NCBI GenBank assembly: GCA_015501605.1
Contig: JADNRZ010000004.1
Location: forward strand, 1,488,001 to 1,552,000
Length of the DNA: 64,000 nt
Source of the DNA: Panaeolus papilionaceus
Taxonomy: Eukaryota; Basidiomycota; Agaricomycetes; Agaricales
Reading direction: 5' to 3'
The number at the start of each line of letters is the position of its first letter. Positions within the stretch are counted from its first letter, which is position 1. Position numbers and translations under genes: made by a program. The notes under the pieces are model-generated. The model was given only the letters and a program-made list of their open reading frames with translations. It was not told where the DNA came from and ran no database searches. Shown piece after piece: positions 39,608 to 51,657 of the stretch.

Positions 39608-39900
39608 ATGTTCGCCGCGACAACACTCGATTCTCTCTGTATAACAGATTCTGCAACTCTCAAGAAATCACCGCCATCGCTACCACAGACCATTCAACCA
39701 CCAGAGGCACCTACTGCAACAGCATGGTTGACTGATAACTCGCATCTCTATCTCGCCTCAGCAAAATCTATATACAGATATGACCCAGAAACCAACTTGT
39801 ATTTGCAATGGCTGACAAAATTCATATTTTGGACATGTCTTCAACACCAGAGGTATTCCAGACTTTTGATAGCGATACTAGTATTGTATATATTGACTAA
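39608..39900 (+). pseudogene. Truncated copy of a WD40-repeat protein gene (NEDD1-like start)
   Basis: The frame from 39608 begins MFAATTLDSLCITDSATLKK and continues to YLASAKSIYRYDPETN, which resembles the first blade of a WD40 protein. About 20 bp later, in a different frame, MADKIHILDMSSTPEVFQTF resembles a later part of the same propeller. It then ends in TFDSDTSIVYID and a stop. The expected intervening 30-40 residues and all downstream repeats are absent. I read this as a partial gene copy with a deletion. The first-blade sequence reminds me of fungal NEDD1-type gamma-tubulin recruiting proteins, but that family assignment is from memory and weak. An intact parent gene is expected elsewhere. 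Confidence 0.45.
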
Positions 39901-40020
39901 GTATGCAACACTTCTATTTTTTTCCCCTCTGTTTCTATTCCTCTTTTTTGTTTCGAACATGTACCCAAATGATCGTTCCAGTTTTTGTGATATAAATTAA
40001 ATATTCATGTAATTGTTTGA

Positions 40021-41459
40021 TTAATCCAAATCTGTTTCATAGAGTATCTCGAAGTCTACCTCTAGGCCTACAGACGTGCACCTGTGCAGTTTCTTTTTGA
40101 GGTAAGCAATCAGTGAGGCACCTTTTGGACCCGACCAACCCTCGGACCATGCCGCTACCACAACCTTTGAGAAACGGTTGGATCTAGCCTGGGTGGTGGT
40201 GATATCAGCAGTGGGCTCTGAAGTCACACCACCGTCGATTGGATGTGCTAAATGGAACATTGCCCCGTCAAGAGTATCCCAGCCGATCGTTAGACGCCCA
40301 TCCGTGGTAGATTCCGTCGGGAGATAATCACAGGCATTGGCGATGGAGACCATCAGAGTCTCTAAGGCAGGAAGACGCATACTTTGCAGCAGGCATTTGA
40401 ACGCATACTCTGAATCCTCAAACCCAACACCAGGCTGGATAGATTTGACGAAGCCTTGCATGATTCCCAGTTTCATTGTCCGGAGTTTAGGGAATACAAT
40501 ACCACTGATAGCCGCATTAAACTCTAGAGTCGCTAGCACCCAAATGTAAGCCGTGGAATTTGAAGGTCGATGCAACAATAGAGCAACTTACTCGGGTATT
40601 GATGTAGACCACGGGCAATGTCCAATTCAACTAAATTGGCCGCGATGCTCTTGAATAGACCTGAGGCCTTTGCCCAAGATGCTTTGGAGTCATCCACATT
40701 GAGTCGAAGGATCAAGGATTTCACAACAAGTGTCTCGAAGCCTGAGTCGAAGTCATGGGGCCAAAACCTCTCGTACCAATGTTGCTCTGCGAAATATCGC
40801 AGGTGTTCGACGGTGAGTTTTTTAGTGGTGGATGGGTTTGTAACTCCTTCGGCAGGCAAAGAATTGTCAGTATCCTCTTGTTCTCTTTCATCATGGTTGT
40901 TGTTCCAGAAGGCCTGATCGCATGACAAGTCCGTCAATGAGGCCCATGACTCATCACAGAGAATTTGTGACAGTTTCTTCTTCGACATATATAACCAAAG
41001 GTTGGTCAACCCAAGGTGCGTACTAATGTTCGCACACCATTCCTTGAGATCCAGAAGCTGACTGGAGCGAAGCACCCCGGAATTCAGCATGATTGAAAGT
41101 TTAAATTGTGTTGTAAATGACCGATCCATAAGCATTATGATGTCTTTGGCATCCTTCCATTGATCCGGATCGGCACCTGATAAGTCTATGTGTAGAACTG
41201 CACGGCGTACATGTTGTGCAAAGGTTAATTCCGTTGAGCCACCACCGTTTGGTGCAGAACCGCGCTTGAGGAGCTCTCGAAGTGCAGGAAGGGTATTGGG
41301 AAAGAGGCCAGGAAGTTTCGCGAATGAGTATCGACGACTGAGGTGGTACCACTCTCTGGACACGAATGCGAATGTCAGCAGGCGGTGAAGATTCTCAGAC
41401 ACAGGTAAAAACGATAGAATATCGTCGATTATGTCGGAATACAGCACTGGCAAAGCCAT
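40021..41459 (-). CDS. F-box-like protein, copy 1
   Basis: Two exons (40592-41459, 40021-40532) with a 59-bp intron encode 459 residues. The N terminus, LPVLYSDIIDDILSFLPVSE with LLTFAFVSREWYHLSRR, has the spacing of an F-box as found in the large agaricomycete F-box-like families. The rest is a long leucine-rich, partly LRR-like region (HLGLTNLWLYMSKKKLSQIL, FPKLRTMKLGIMQGF, LPALETLMVSIANA) without regular repeats. Proteins of this type usually join SCF ubiquitin ligases through Skp1, but many mushroom members have unknown roles. An AT-rich TATATATA box at 41566-41575 lies about 107 bp upstream. It is a tandem paralogue of the gene at 42.2-43.6 kb, sharing the intron position and many blocks such as LMDRSFTT-FKL and SKKKLSQILCDESWASLTDL. 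Confidence 0.8.
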
Positions 41460-41563
41460 GAGGTGACCTTTTCGAGTGATATTGTAGGCGTTGTCGCCTA
41501 AAGTCCTCAGGCGATCATTAAGTCATGGTTACGGAAAGGCAACGCAACACCTGCGGCGGCTTC

Positions 41564-41577
41564 TAATATATATAAGA
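41564..41577 (-). promoter_or_regulatory. TATA box of F-box-like copy 1
   Basis: TTATATATAT on the minus strand, about 107 bp before the ATG at 41459. The distance and composition fit a fungal core promoter. Confidence 0.45.
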
Positions 41578-42159
41578 GCAAATATGGCCCTAGGTGCACT
41601 CCTTACAGATATGGATGCAAAGTTCAAACGCAAGAATCAAGCCACGGACAAATCGCAGGACACTAAACGTGATGCTTCGTACCAGCCAAACTTATCTAAC
41701 ACCATGTCGACATCCACCTTAATTACTACAGGTAACGTAGATAGTGTCAGTACTGCTGGATGCAAGGAAAAGAAGTCGAATGGTAAACATATGAATGCTC
41801 CGAGTCTGAAGCAGGTGAACAACTCATAACCATGTTCGAATAGTATAACCAATTGATAAAAATCCTACATACTAAATCGACATTTCTAGTTGTATCAACG
41901 GTAGTATCTAAGGTCGTCGGGGGCTTGACAATAAACTGGGAGTCAAGATCGTCGAGGGGATCGAGTAACAGTTATTTTTGATAGGAAATGATGGCAGCAT
42001 CTCCTAGTCGCTTCGACCCCGGATTGGATATTTGCGAGTGCCTTGCTGATACGACAACTTTCGAGAGGTGTTTGGATGTAATCTTTCGATTCTATATATT
42101 ATGATAGGGGTACTGGAATGAACCATGCACATCCGTCACCAGGACGGCTACTTTGCCGG
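41578..42159. other. Intergenic between the two F-box-like genes
   Basis: About 580 bp. A short plus-strand frame (41491-41829) overlaps the promoter and start of F-box-like copy 1 and has no recognisable domain. No other gene is seen. Confidence 0.5.
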
Positions 42160-43606
42160 CTAGCTTGAATCCAAATCAACGTAGTTAAGTATCTCGAAGT
42201 CCACCTCCATGCCTCTAGATGTGCATCTCGGGAGTTTGTTGCTGAAGTGAGTGAGAAGTGCATCGTCTTTGGGATCCGACCAGTCCTCAAACCACGCCGC
42301 CAAAACAACCTTCGAGAGGCGGCTGCCCTTATTCCGAGACAATACATGATCAGCGGATTTCGAAGTCATTGCAATACCATCTTCGCGATGGCGATCGCTT
42401 AACTGGGATATCGCCTCGTCAAGCATCGCCCAGTCCAAGGTTAGACGCCTAGCCTTAGCAGAGTCTTCGGAAAGGTAGTCTTGAGCATCCGCGACGCAAA
42501 TCATGATTGTCTCCAGAGCATGAAGATGCATATTTCCTAGCAGGTATTTGAGCGCGTACTCTGAATCCCCCAATGGTAGACTGCGTCCTGCTGAATAACC
42601 GCTAAATTGCTTGATCCTCAGCTTAAGCGTGCGCAGCTTCGGGAACTTGATGCCCTTGACGGCTGTAGTGAAACCTACAGCCCATAAAACAAAATGTAAG
42701 TAATAGGGATTTTTCGCGACTACGGGACAGCTTACGGTCATAATTCATCTCGTGAGCAGCGTCCAATTCAACCAAATTGGAGGCGATCTTCTTAAGCATA
42801 TCCGGCGCCTTGTCCCAGAATGAGTCCGACAGGACATCGACGCGAAGGATCAAAGATTTCACGACAAGCCCTTCGAAACCGGAGTCATGAGGCCAAAACC
42901 TCTCATTCCGCGAATCACACTGTTCTTCGAGAAAATGTAGGTGGTCCAGAGTGAAAGTTCTCTTGTCTGGTAGGAGTTCGAGTCCGCTGACATGTGTGGA
43001 GGAAGCATCACCTTCTTCCCGTTCTGCATCGTTCCCCCAGACGGTCTTTTCTAATGACAAGTCCGTTAACGAGGGCCATGACTCGTCACAAAGAATTCGC
43101 GATAGCTTCTCCTTGGACATACAGATCTGGACGCCAATCAGCCCAAGGTGCGTGATGTTGGAACAGCTTAGCTTGAGCTCCAAGAAATGACTTGACTTCA
43201 GCACCCCAGACCCAAACATGACTGTCAACTTGAAGCGCGTTGTAAATGAACGGTCCATGAGCATAGTGATTTCTCTGGTATCTGACCATTCTCCTGGTTC
43301 CAAGTCGGCATATAGGATGGCCCTGCGTACATACTGTGCAAAGGCTATCGCTGTCGTAGGGGCACTTTCGTTGGGTGGTGAGTCAAGCTCAAGGAGCTCT
43401 CGCAATGCAGAGAGGGACTGGGGAGAGAGATCATCGAGTTTTGCGAATGAAAATCGACGACAAAGTTGGTACCACTCTCTGGACACCAACGCGAACGTCA
43501 ATAGGTCTTCTGGGTCATCAGAGATGGATACGAAGGATAAAATGTTGCTGATTATGTCGGTATATAAGGCTGGTAAATATTTGATGCTGCCCTTTGGAAG
43601 TAACAT
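42160..43606 (-). CDS. F-box-like protein, copy 2
   Basis: Two exons (42736-43606, 42160-42674) with a 61-bp intron encode 461 residues. The start at 43606 (MLLPKGSIKYLPALYTDIIS) is preferred because it aligns with the start of copy 1. An upstream in-frame ATG at 43654 would add 16 residues. The F-box-like segment reads LPALYTDIISNILSFVSISD, then LLTFALVSREWYQLCRRFSF. The central and C-terminal regions match copy 1 in blocks (LMDRSFTTRFKL, MSKEKLSRILCDESWPSLTD, FPKLRTLKLRIKQF, VDFEILNYVDLD). The intron falls in the same phase and place. The pair is head-to-tail, and the roughly even divergence along the length suggests an old duplication. Substrates unknown. Confidence 0.8.
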
Positions 43607-43885
43607 GAGCGTAGAGTGCAGGAGAGACGCATACGACAATCCGACCACTCGCACTGAGTTTGACGGTTAGCCTTTTAACATCAATCTTCCCACCAGACAG
43701 GCTGACACTCAGGGTCTCCCTAGCCCATGTGGTATGACGACATGCCCAGGGTACATACATAGGTAAATGCGTATCATTAGCAGGCATATGCATTCGTAAT
43801 AGGTCGTCTGTTAATACATACACGAACAAGTAAACAACAAGGGTTAAAAAGCGGTAACATAAATATAGCAGGTCTTCCGATAAAA

Positions 43886-45378
43886 TTAACCTAGTTCTGG
43901 TGCCCCGGTGTAATGCGTTCGCGCCTGAAGAGAGCTGCTGGTACCAGTAAATGAGGGCGATAGAGGCTGGACATGCATTGCTACTTGGTGCGACGGTTCG
44001 GGTGATGAAGTATACACTGTCGACCCTGGCGGGGAGAAAGGCCTGGGTTGGGCTTGCGGGGCATAGCCGCCATCCTGTACTGGAATAGCTGGGAATGTAC
44101 TCGGGTCATTAGGATCCTATATGAAAGAGCATAAGCGATAAGATCATTGCAATAACCTCGGATAGTCATCAAGCTTACATATAGCTTCGTGGACGGAGCG
44201 AAAGGAGTTTGCGATTGTGCGGGCGGAACAAACGGAGTCGTTGAACCGCCTGTAAACGCTTGAGTCATAGGCGTTTGAGGTTGGAAGGGGGAAGAGGTAT
44301 AGCTTTGTTGGTTGAGTGCTTGTTTCTCCCTGGATGAATCTGACGGCGCATAGTTTTGTTGTTGTTGCGCTCTCTTCTTCTTCAGCAAGATCCACACAAC
44401 GAAAGCAATGATCAAGCCCAGCAGAAGAACACCTCCAATAACACCTCCAACAATAGCGCCGACATTAGTCTTCTTGCCAGCTGACTGCCCTGGTGTGTTA
44501 TTCGCGAAGGTGGGGCTTAAGTTTCCGTTTGAGGTTGGAGCAGGTATGGCCGTTGAATCCGGGTTGGTTTGCACTGGATAAATTTAGATGATATTCAGTT
44601 CTGACCGTGGAGAGCGGAATGACAACGATCGCGTACCATTCACAGCTTGGGCGGCCACTGGATCGAAGGAGTCCTTTGGCTAAAATCCAATTGAGATCAT
44701 GATAGTGTGTGTTTGATAGTGAGAAACACATACAGTAACACTCAGGTATGCGTATGAAGGCACCCCTGTGTTCGAAGGCAGAGGAGACGGGAAACTGTTT
44801 CGATTTTAGCGATGTGTTACTTATTAACACTGCATAGATGGACTTACTTTTGGTCATAGACTGTGGTACAGTTGGTGTTGTAGGCAGACCATCTATGGGG
44901 GCGTTAAAGCTCAGTTCCGCTACTGCAGTAAAAATTTTGAGGTTTCTAACTTTAACCAATCACGGTCCTGGCAGAGCGAGCATGCAGCCAGCATGGAATA
45001 GTATACGGAGCTGCAACGACACGGGTTAGCGAAGCCAAGAAATGGACCCAGATAGATGAAGGTAGGTGGTAGAGCCTGAAGGGTGAATGCTTCAGACCTA
45101 AATCAGCAATCCTGTTATCAAAAATTACTGTCACTCAAAATACTCACTAGGGCCCGCACATACAGCACCTAGCGCAATCGCAACATCGCATGGACTCTGT
45201 TTTTGTTGGTTGAACGTCTAAAGTTCCCAAGTTTTAGCACAACTTTTCCTCTAAAAGTGACTAAAATAACTGTGCTTACCCAGTCAAATGTAGAATTGTT
45301 CAAGCACGTTGCCCTTTGAGCACTCACTAGCCACGGCAACACCCCCAGAAGAAAAGCAACGGAACGTCCAGGGATCAT
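43886..45378 (-). CDS. Single-pass cell-surface protein with Cys-rich ectodomain, array member A
   Basis: Eight exons (45280-45378, 45148-45217, 44951-45089, 44848-44892, 44734-44794, 44637-44679, 44179-44573, 43886-44116) join in frame to 360 residues. A signal peptide (GRSVAFLLGVLPWLVSAQ) leads into a cysteine ectodomain. Its hallmarks are C-x6-FDW, FNQQKQSPCDVA, C-AGP, YLGP, ANPCRCSSVYYSMLAAC, WSAYNTNC, then FPSPLPSNTGVPSYAYL and DSFDPVAAQ. A Ser/Thr/Pro stalk, one helix at about 190-216 (VGAIVGGVIGGVLLLGLII) followed by KKKR, and a Gln/Pro-rich cytoplasmic tail of about 145 residues complete it. This architecture resembles wall sensors or receptors, but no function is assigned. It shares exon sizes and phases with the three genes that follow. 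A TATA-like ATAAATATAAG lies about 110 bp upstream. Confidence 0.8.
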
Positions 45379-45899
45379 CGTGGCGAAGACTTCTGGGTCT
45401 GGGTGAAGGACCAAATTTGCTCAAGGTGTTGGCTGGAGAGGACGACGGCAGAGAGGCCTAAGATCAGGCTAACTTCCGATGCTCGCTTATATTTATGGCC
45501 TCTAATCATTTCACGCGGTGGGCTTAGGCCGTGTTGTGTCCCTGACTTGCCTGAATGAGCGACACAAGGTGTGCATTTGGATCTCGGCAGACCATGGCCG
45601 CAGAATTATCCATGCAGTTCATTCATTGCTTGCTAGGTAAAAATAGTGCACGTACAAGCATGTACATCGTGGGTGGCTAGCTTCTATTCCCTATCAGCTA
45701 CAATAGTTGTGGTCGGAATCATCACTCCTGTCTCGCCCAGCCATTGATAAATATTATCGCATTTCCATATACATACTGCACTGTCAACTTGAAGAATTAT
45801 ATTGGTACCAAGGTCGGGTTCCGGATTAAATAAATGGTAAGTCAACGTAACGGTGAAACTGCGCCAGTAAGGATTGAATTTGAAGTCGGATCCCATCGT
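45379..45899. other. Intergenic with TATA-like element of array member A
   Basis: About 520 bp. ATAAATATAAG on the minus strand at 45486-45496 is the likely core promoter of array member A. The left half is otherwise unremarkable; the right part is the 3' flank of array member B. Confidence 0.5.
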
Positions 45900-47270
45900 T
45901 TAATGCGCAGTGGGACCCATCTCTGCGTCTGCCCCGTGGCCACTATGAGCATTGGATACGCGAGGCGCGTCCACGATAATCGCTGGGGCGTGCATTGATG
46001 AGTTCTAATGACAGGAGTAGTCAGCCGTGATATCCGTGGGATCGAGTTAAAAATATCGAAAGACTGCCAAAAAGTCTTACCAAGGATGGTGCAGAGATTC
46101 TCGGGGTTGAATTGGTCTGCTGCATGTATGGACCTTGCTGATTTTGCCAGGTAGAGTTGTCTATTTGTGAGTCGCTGGAACTCGGTGAGGGAAGAATTTG
46201 CCCATTTCGAGCGATAAACCTCCGTCGTCGCATTACATAGGCTGCAATACCGATGACCAGTATGACTGCCGCCACACATCCTACGACCACCCCGCCAATA
46301 AGGTTTGCATGAGCTTCACGAGCTGCTGTATCCGAGGTGGCCGAGGATTGGGACGTTTGTGCAGGTGCGGGCGTACTTGAAGGGAGAAGAGAGCTTGTCA
46401 ATGATGCACTAGTCGACGTTTTTGTCCGGGAACCAGTCCTTGAATTTGACTTGACTGTCAAATTAGAGGACGAGGTGCTAGAGGTGGGGGCTGGGGTGGG
46501 GGTCGGGACGATTAGCGTCGACTCCGTGGCGTCTGTTAATTAATTGTTATAAATAGAACAATTTTGTGAAGCAATGTATCTCGTACTGGAGTTGGCTCTT
46601 GCAGTGGTCTGGTCGAAGTTATCGTTGGCAGTCACATCGAGGTAGGCCCAACCCGGTACTGCCACACCTTGGGGAAGCGATGAAGGATAGCTGTCGACAT
46701 TTTATTTTAGCTTTAGGCACTATGAAGTTGCGAGTGATGCTAGACTTACGATGTATAGGTGGTTGGACAGTTAGCGCTCCACACGCTCCATCTGTGTACA
46801 TGTTAGTTCGATGCGCCTTTACCGAGAAGAAGAGACTTACGAAAGGTAGCTTTTGCCTTGACAAGCACCGCATGCACTCATGAGGGAGTACAGGACGGTG
46901 TTGCATTGACACGGGTTAGCGCCAGCGACGGTAGTCGGGCCAAGGTAGTGTGAGTTGTCCGGGAGTGCATGGACAAAAAACGCTGGAACTCATATTTAGT
47001 GAACCGCGACTAACATATGAGCTATTGTCTCTCAATATTACTTACGTCCATTATTACAAACGGACAAGAGAGAGGAGGCAACTTCACAGGGTGATTTGTG
47101 CTGTGAGTTGAAGGTCTACAAAAACACCAACTGAGGTCAAGAACAATCGAGGCGCTAAGAGGCGTTGGGCTTACCCATGAATAGAACGGCAAACACGAAG
47201 CATCAGACTGAGCCAAAGCTTCTTGAAGTTGAAGAGAGAAGGTAAAGAGCGACAGGATTAGGAGTAGCAT
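45900..47270 (-). CDS. Single-pass cell-surface protein with Cys-rich ectodomain, array member B
   Basis: Seven exons (47175-47270, 47046-47115, 46841-46988, 46750-46791, 46587-46690, 46081-46532, 45900-46004) give 338 residues. The signal peptide is MLLLILSLFTFSLQLQEALA. The ectodomain has all family blocks: FNSQHKSPCEVASSL, YLGP, GANPCQCNTVLYSLMSACGAC, WSVWSANC, LPQGVAVPGWAYLDV and DNFDQTTA. A long Ser/Thr-rich stalk precedes one helix at about 231-254 (LIGGVVVGCVAAVILVIGI) and MRRRR. The cytoplasmic tail is shorter than in member A. The intron between the WAYLDV and FDQ blocks, present in A and C, is absent here, so that exon is 104 bp instead of 61 plus 43. A TATA-like ATATAAGG lies about 60 bp upstream (47327-47334). 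Function unknown. Confidence 0.82.
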
Positions 47271-49064
47271 AGTTATGGGGGGGAAAGCAATTGGGCCTCA
47301 AAAGCGCAACCAGTTGGTAAACCACTCCTTATATCGATCGGACGTAAGCCCAGGTGGGCTGAAGAAACTGTCCGCGTATTCTAATCGACAGTTTGCCCTT
47401 GATTTCCCGGCCTCCATTAGCTTCTCGAGTTTTCCGATAAGGCACAACATCAGTCGCTTTAATAATAACAACATGTCCCCCGTCAAGGAACTACACATAC
47501 TCATGCGATACAATGACTTCGGTCCCACACTTGGCAGTAGGAAGAGAGGTCTAAGGTTGATGGACATTGTCAGGACTCGTATCAATTTTTCATCAACTGC
47601 GCTTGTTATGCGGTACTCACCTGTAATATGGGAAGGTTCTACCACGTACAACAAGGTGCTTCCTGCGAGGTATGGCCGGTAAGGAAGCCTTTCTTAATTG
47701 CCATCGAGGCTCGAAAAAGCATTGATTGACACGTTTGTGCATTTGCGGCAGAATGGTCCTGTGGGTGTAAATAAGGCGCTTCCGAGCTATTCATTGTGCC
47801 AATCGCCTGTTGGACGTTCCGAAAACTTTGACAGGTTTCTTTTGACGGAGGAAAAATATGTCAAAAAGAAGATCAGATTGCACAAGGACTGAATGTGCGA
47901 TATGTCAATGAACCTAAAGATTATCCGTGGCATCAGTAATAGTCACAAATGAAAAAAAAAAAGTCGAGTAAATAACAAGGTAGATGTCAAGAGCAAGGGG
48001 AAGTGTATTTAGATCCCTAGGTAATGGCGAAAAATTGAGTGCCTCAACTGTCGTCCGTTCCGATATGATGCTCCACGATGTCGAGGGAGGCGGAGATCAA
48101 TGAATATATATTTCTGACACTGTCGTGTGAAATAATTCAAGTTATCTGTTAACAATGAAAGAAGAAATCGAACTCCCATGCTTTACGTCGGCTACAATAT
48201 GCAGTTAATGGGCGGCCACGGTGCTCGGAACCTCGATAAGAACAAGGCAGGTGATCGAGTTCAAAGCTCTGAAGAGTTCTGTGCCTAAGAAGGGGGACAC
48301 TTCATGGCGGGGTGAATGCGTTGTTCGTTGACCAAGCGTTGAAATTCCTGGGCAGATGCTCAGGCGAAGCTGAGGCGCAAGTAATGGGGTGTGGAATCTG
48401 TCAAAATACAGATCTGTATGTAACTTCTATAGCGTTCAATCGATTAAATTGGTATTGTATTATTATGAGAAAGAACACACGCACCGTCCTGTTATAATAA
48501 AAACAGAAAGAGAAGGATGGCAGCACAGGTAACCAGAAAGTTCTGCCTTTGACAAAGGCCAGTCTTACGGAGATCACGACTTCAAATTGAGTTATTAGGC
48601 TTTACTGGTAAAGTATGTTGAATTATAAGGTTCTTCAAGCGCGGTATGGACTAATAAAAGAATAGAAATTAGTCGGGATGCGGAGTAAGTCGACGCAGGT
48701 GAGAAAGGCGGTTGTTTGAATGTTTAATTTCTTGTGGGAAGGCGGACTTGAAGCCGTTGTTAAAGCAAGACAAACAAGCATTGGTGAAAGTCAATTGAAC
48801 ACCGCCACTGGCCGCCCATCTGTCCTCGGCCTTCGACCCGAATCCCAAGTAAACCACTTCGGAAAGCTAATAAGTAGCACCCAGAATCCGAGGTTAACTG
48901 CCAACACCCTGATGTGCCTTGCAGGTTTTGCGTATATAATGTACCAATATCATGGTATCCTCAATCCTGAGTAATCTGGGGGAATATAAAATTCAGCACG
49001 ACGTTTTGGGGTTTCTGGAATTCCCTCGACAGGGACCTCGAGAGAATCGACCATACTCTTACAT
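47271..49064. other. Intergenic, nothing recognised
   Basis: About 1.8 kb. The first 100 bp hold the promoter of array member B. A minus-strand frame of 62 codons at 48669-48857 reads protein-like (LTFTNACLSCFNNGF) and could be a scrap of another array member, but it lacks the family blocks and splice sites. No gene is called. Confidence 0.45.
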
Positions 49065-50264
49065 TTATCTGACTGGAGCCAACGTATTGGATTTCTGTCG
49101 CGTCTCTGTTAAAGCAGGGGGTTCGGAAAGAGGTGGTTGTTTGCGAGCGTTGCGGCCATTCGCAAAGTTCGAAGCTACGAACTCGGACGCAAAAGCTGCG
49201 CGTTGGCGATGATTGCGCGTTCTCCTGATGAGGAGAATTATAGAGGTGGCTATTGCAATTGCCAATAACACAACGACACCTCCTACCGCTGCCCCTGCGA
49301 TCGCGCCTACGTTAACTTTAGACTTGGAAGCTGATGGCGTTTGTGTGGGGATTAGTGTTTCTGTAGGTGCGATTGTCGTTGACGTTGAAAGGGTGGATAA
49401 CGGAAAGTCTGATGTAGATTGCGAGGTCGGTGTGGGTGTTGGCAATGCTGTCGAATCAGGCAAGTTGCTTGCTAGATTGTGGGCGAGTACTTTGTTGGTT
49501 GAAACATGACGAAACGTGCATCGAAGTTACTTACCACTGACATTTTGGGCTAATGTTGGATCAAATGTGTCCCTCACCTAGTTTAGCGCATTCATTAGTG
49601 TCTTACGATCAAAAAGAAAATAGGTGTTACACGCACAGCAACATTAAGGTAGGCCCAGATAGGTACGCTTAAATTCATGGGTAAAGGAGACGGAAAACTA
49701 GTCGAAGGATGAGAATGAGTTGTTCCCTAAAGTTTCAAAAACGCACATCTGGACATAAAGAGTCGTGCAATAAACGTTATATGTGCTCCAACTATAAACA
49801 ACGTGCATTGAACAAGAGGTCACTTGTAAACATTAAGAAAATGAGACGTACTTTAGCCATTGTCGGCCTTGACAAAAAGCACAGGCGCTGAGCATAGAAT
49901 AGTAAACAGAACTACAGATGCACGAAGTAGTCAAGAGCTCTGCAGGTCCGGGATATGTCTGGCCATTCTGTAATGGTGGAATGATGACTGATGTTGCGAT
50001 GAAATCATCCGAGCAAGTTTAGCACACCCAGCATCTACGTTTGCCGCATATATGAGCATAATAGCATACCTTCAGTGCTACAAACCCCTTGGAGTCCTGC
50101 AGCAACATCACACGGACTCTGATCAGCAGAATTAAATGTCTTAATGACAGTGGAAGGCAATGTATCAGCATCGAAACGTTGAGCGTTGATCGTCGTGAGG
50201 TAGAGCTCACCCAATCGAATTTCGAGTTCGACAAACACTGAGCTGCAGGTCTCTGGACGCTCAT
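49065..50264 (-). CDS. Single-pass cell-surface protein family, array member C, 5' end uncertain
   Basis: Seven exons (50211-50264, 50070-50139, 49852-49987, 49747-49791, 49637-49697, 49535-49577, 49065-49471) give 271 residues. Family blocks are clear: CLSNSKFDW, FNSADQSPCDVAAGL, TYPGP, SCICSSVYYSMLSACAFC, NWSTYNVYC, FPSPLPMNLSVPIWAYL and DTFDPTLA. A Thr/Pro stalk, one helix at about 192-218 (VGAIAGAAVGGVVVLLAIAI) and a short basic tail follow. Exon sizes 70, 45, 61 and 43 are identical to those of member A. The start is a problem. The only nearby in-frame ATG (50264) gives no signal peptide, and the upstream sequence in this frame encodes an arginine-rich run. A hydrophobic stretch (PLPLVATGVV) exists in another frame. 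Either a 5' exon is missed or the copy has lost its signal peptide. Confidence 0.72.
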
Positions 50265-51657
50265 CTTATCAGAGATTGGCGGACGATGTCGTCGACGACG
50301 CCCGTCGCAACGAGGGGGAGAGGGCACTAATGGAAGTCAGTGGAAGAGATTGAATTACACCTTTGACTTTAGCAACCCATTTCGGCTCTTTCGATAGGGT
50401 TCTTTACCCCATGGGTCGTGTGATGACCCTGAATCAGGCGAATGTCATTTGTAAGATTGTCCGTGAAAGTCTCCGACTTGCCCTCACAGGTTGGTCAAGA
50501 AAAGTCGTAAAATACCCTCGAAACTGCCACATATTAATACACGGCCATCAGGATCAACTGCATTCTTACTATCCGTCTAACATTGACTGATGATTTCCAC
50601 CATTAATCTATGCTTATGTGTAACTGCACCACCACCAGCGCCCAGAGATATAGATAAGCATCTAGCTTAATTAAAGTGGTGATAGACTCCATACAACAAA
50701 CCTCCCTTGCTTGCAATTGAGGCGTGGAACGAAGATCATGCAGAAAAGTCTATGTGTCGTCGAAGCCCAACATAGCATCGATGAAGTCTAGGAACTATCT
50801 TGAGGCCTGAGGGGTTGGTAAGTTGTGCACCGTGGTGCGCTGTCAAAGATCTCCAGCAGGTCATGGGGTTACTCGACTGATCTAAATTGGACGTCATAAA
50901 CTTAGCACAATGTGAAACCATGGATTATAACGCTTCCGAACTTATCGCCAAACCCACGGGGAGAACATATTGATTAGCATGAAAAGAGGAATGTCTTCCG
51001 TCAGCGGCCGACCGACAGTATTCTTTGACAGTTGTATGCGTCGTTTCGAAAAGTGATGAGTCGTGCAGAGTTTTCCAGTATCAAACCTAGTTTTCTGAGC
51101 AAGTTTCGACAGAAATAATCGAACACGCCGATCAACTATAAAAACTTGCATCAGATAAATTTCTGCTTCATGAAGTGGAAAATTACTTCCGTATACTGCG
51201 TGGCACTGGGTTGCGCCTCAAATACTGGTATAATCATGACCCGCATCATGTTCGGACGCCACGAGTAACGCAAATAGACAAAAGAGACTCGTGAACGCCT
51301 AAGAAGGCTAAGCTGGCGTTCGAACTATTGAATGGTATTTCTCCGACGATATCACGCCTTGGAATTTGCCACTCTTTGCCTTAAAGCCATTGCGTAACAG
51401 GGCTTGATCAAGACATGCAGTAAAAGGACAGACAATAGTGGCAGAGTTCCACCCATGAACACCTCGACCGGTAGTGGCAAAGGCATGATTTGAACACAGT
51501 GTATAGATTGATCTTATCAAGAATTTCAGAATCATAGATACTATAAAAATAGGACTTGAGTATCAGAGAACCCAACGACATGGAGAACATAGCACTCACC
51601 AAATACACATGGACAGGCTTGAAGCAACGGACTCTTCTTATCATTCTACTTTCTTCT
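50265..51657. other. Intergenic, nothing recognised
   Basis: About 1.4 kb between array member C and the aldo-keto reductase. Short frames on both strands show no domains. An upstream exon of member C may lie in the first few hundred bases but could not be identified. Confidence 0.5.

Noticed and set aside
47275..47682. Frames of 118-135 codons on both strands
   Set aside because: They lie in the promoter region of array member B, with no domain and no conservation signal visible.
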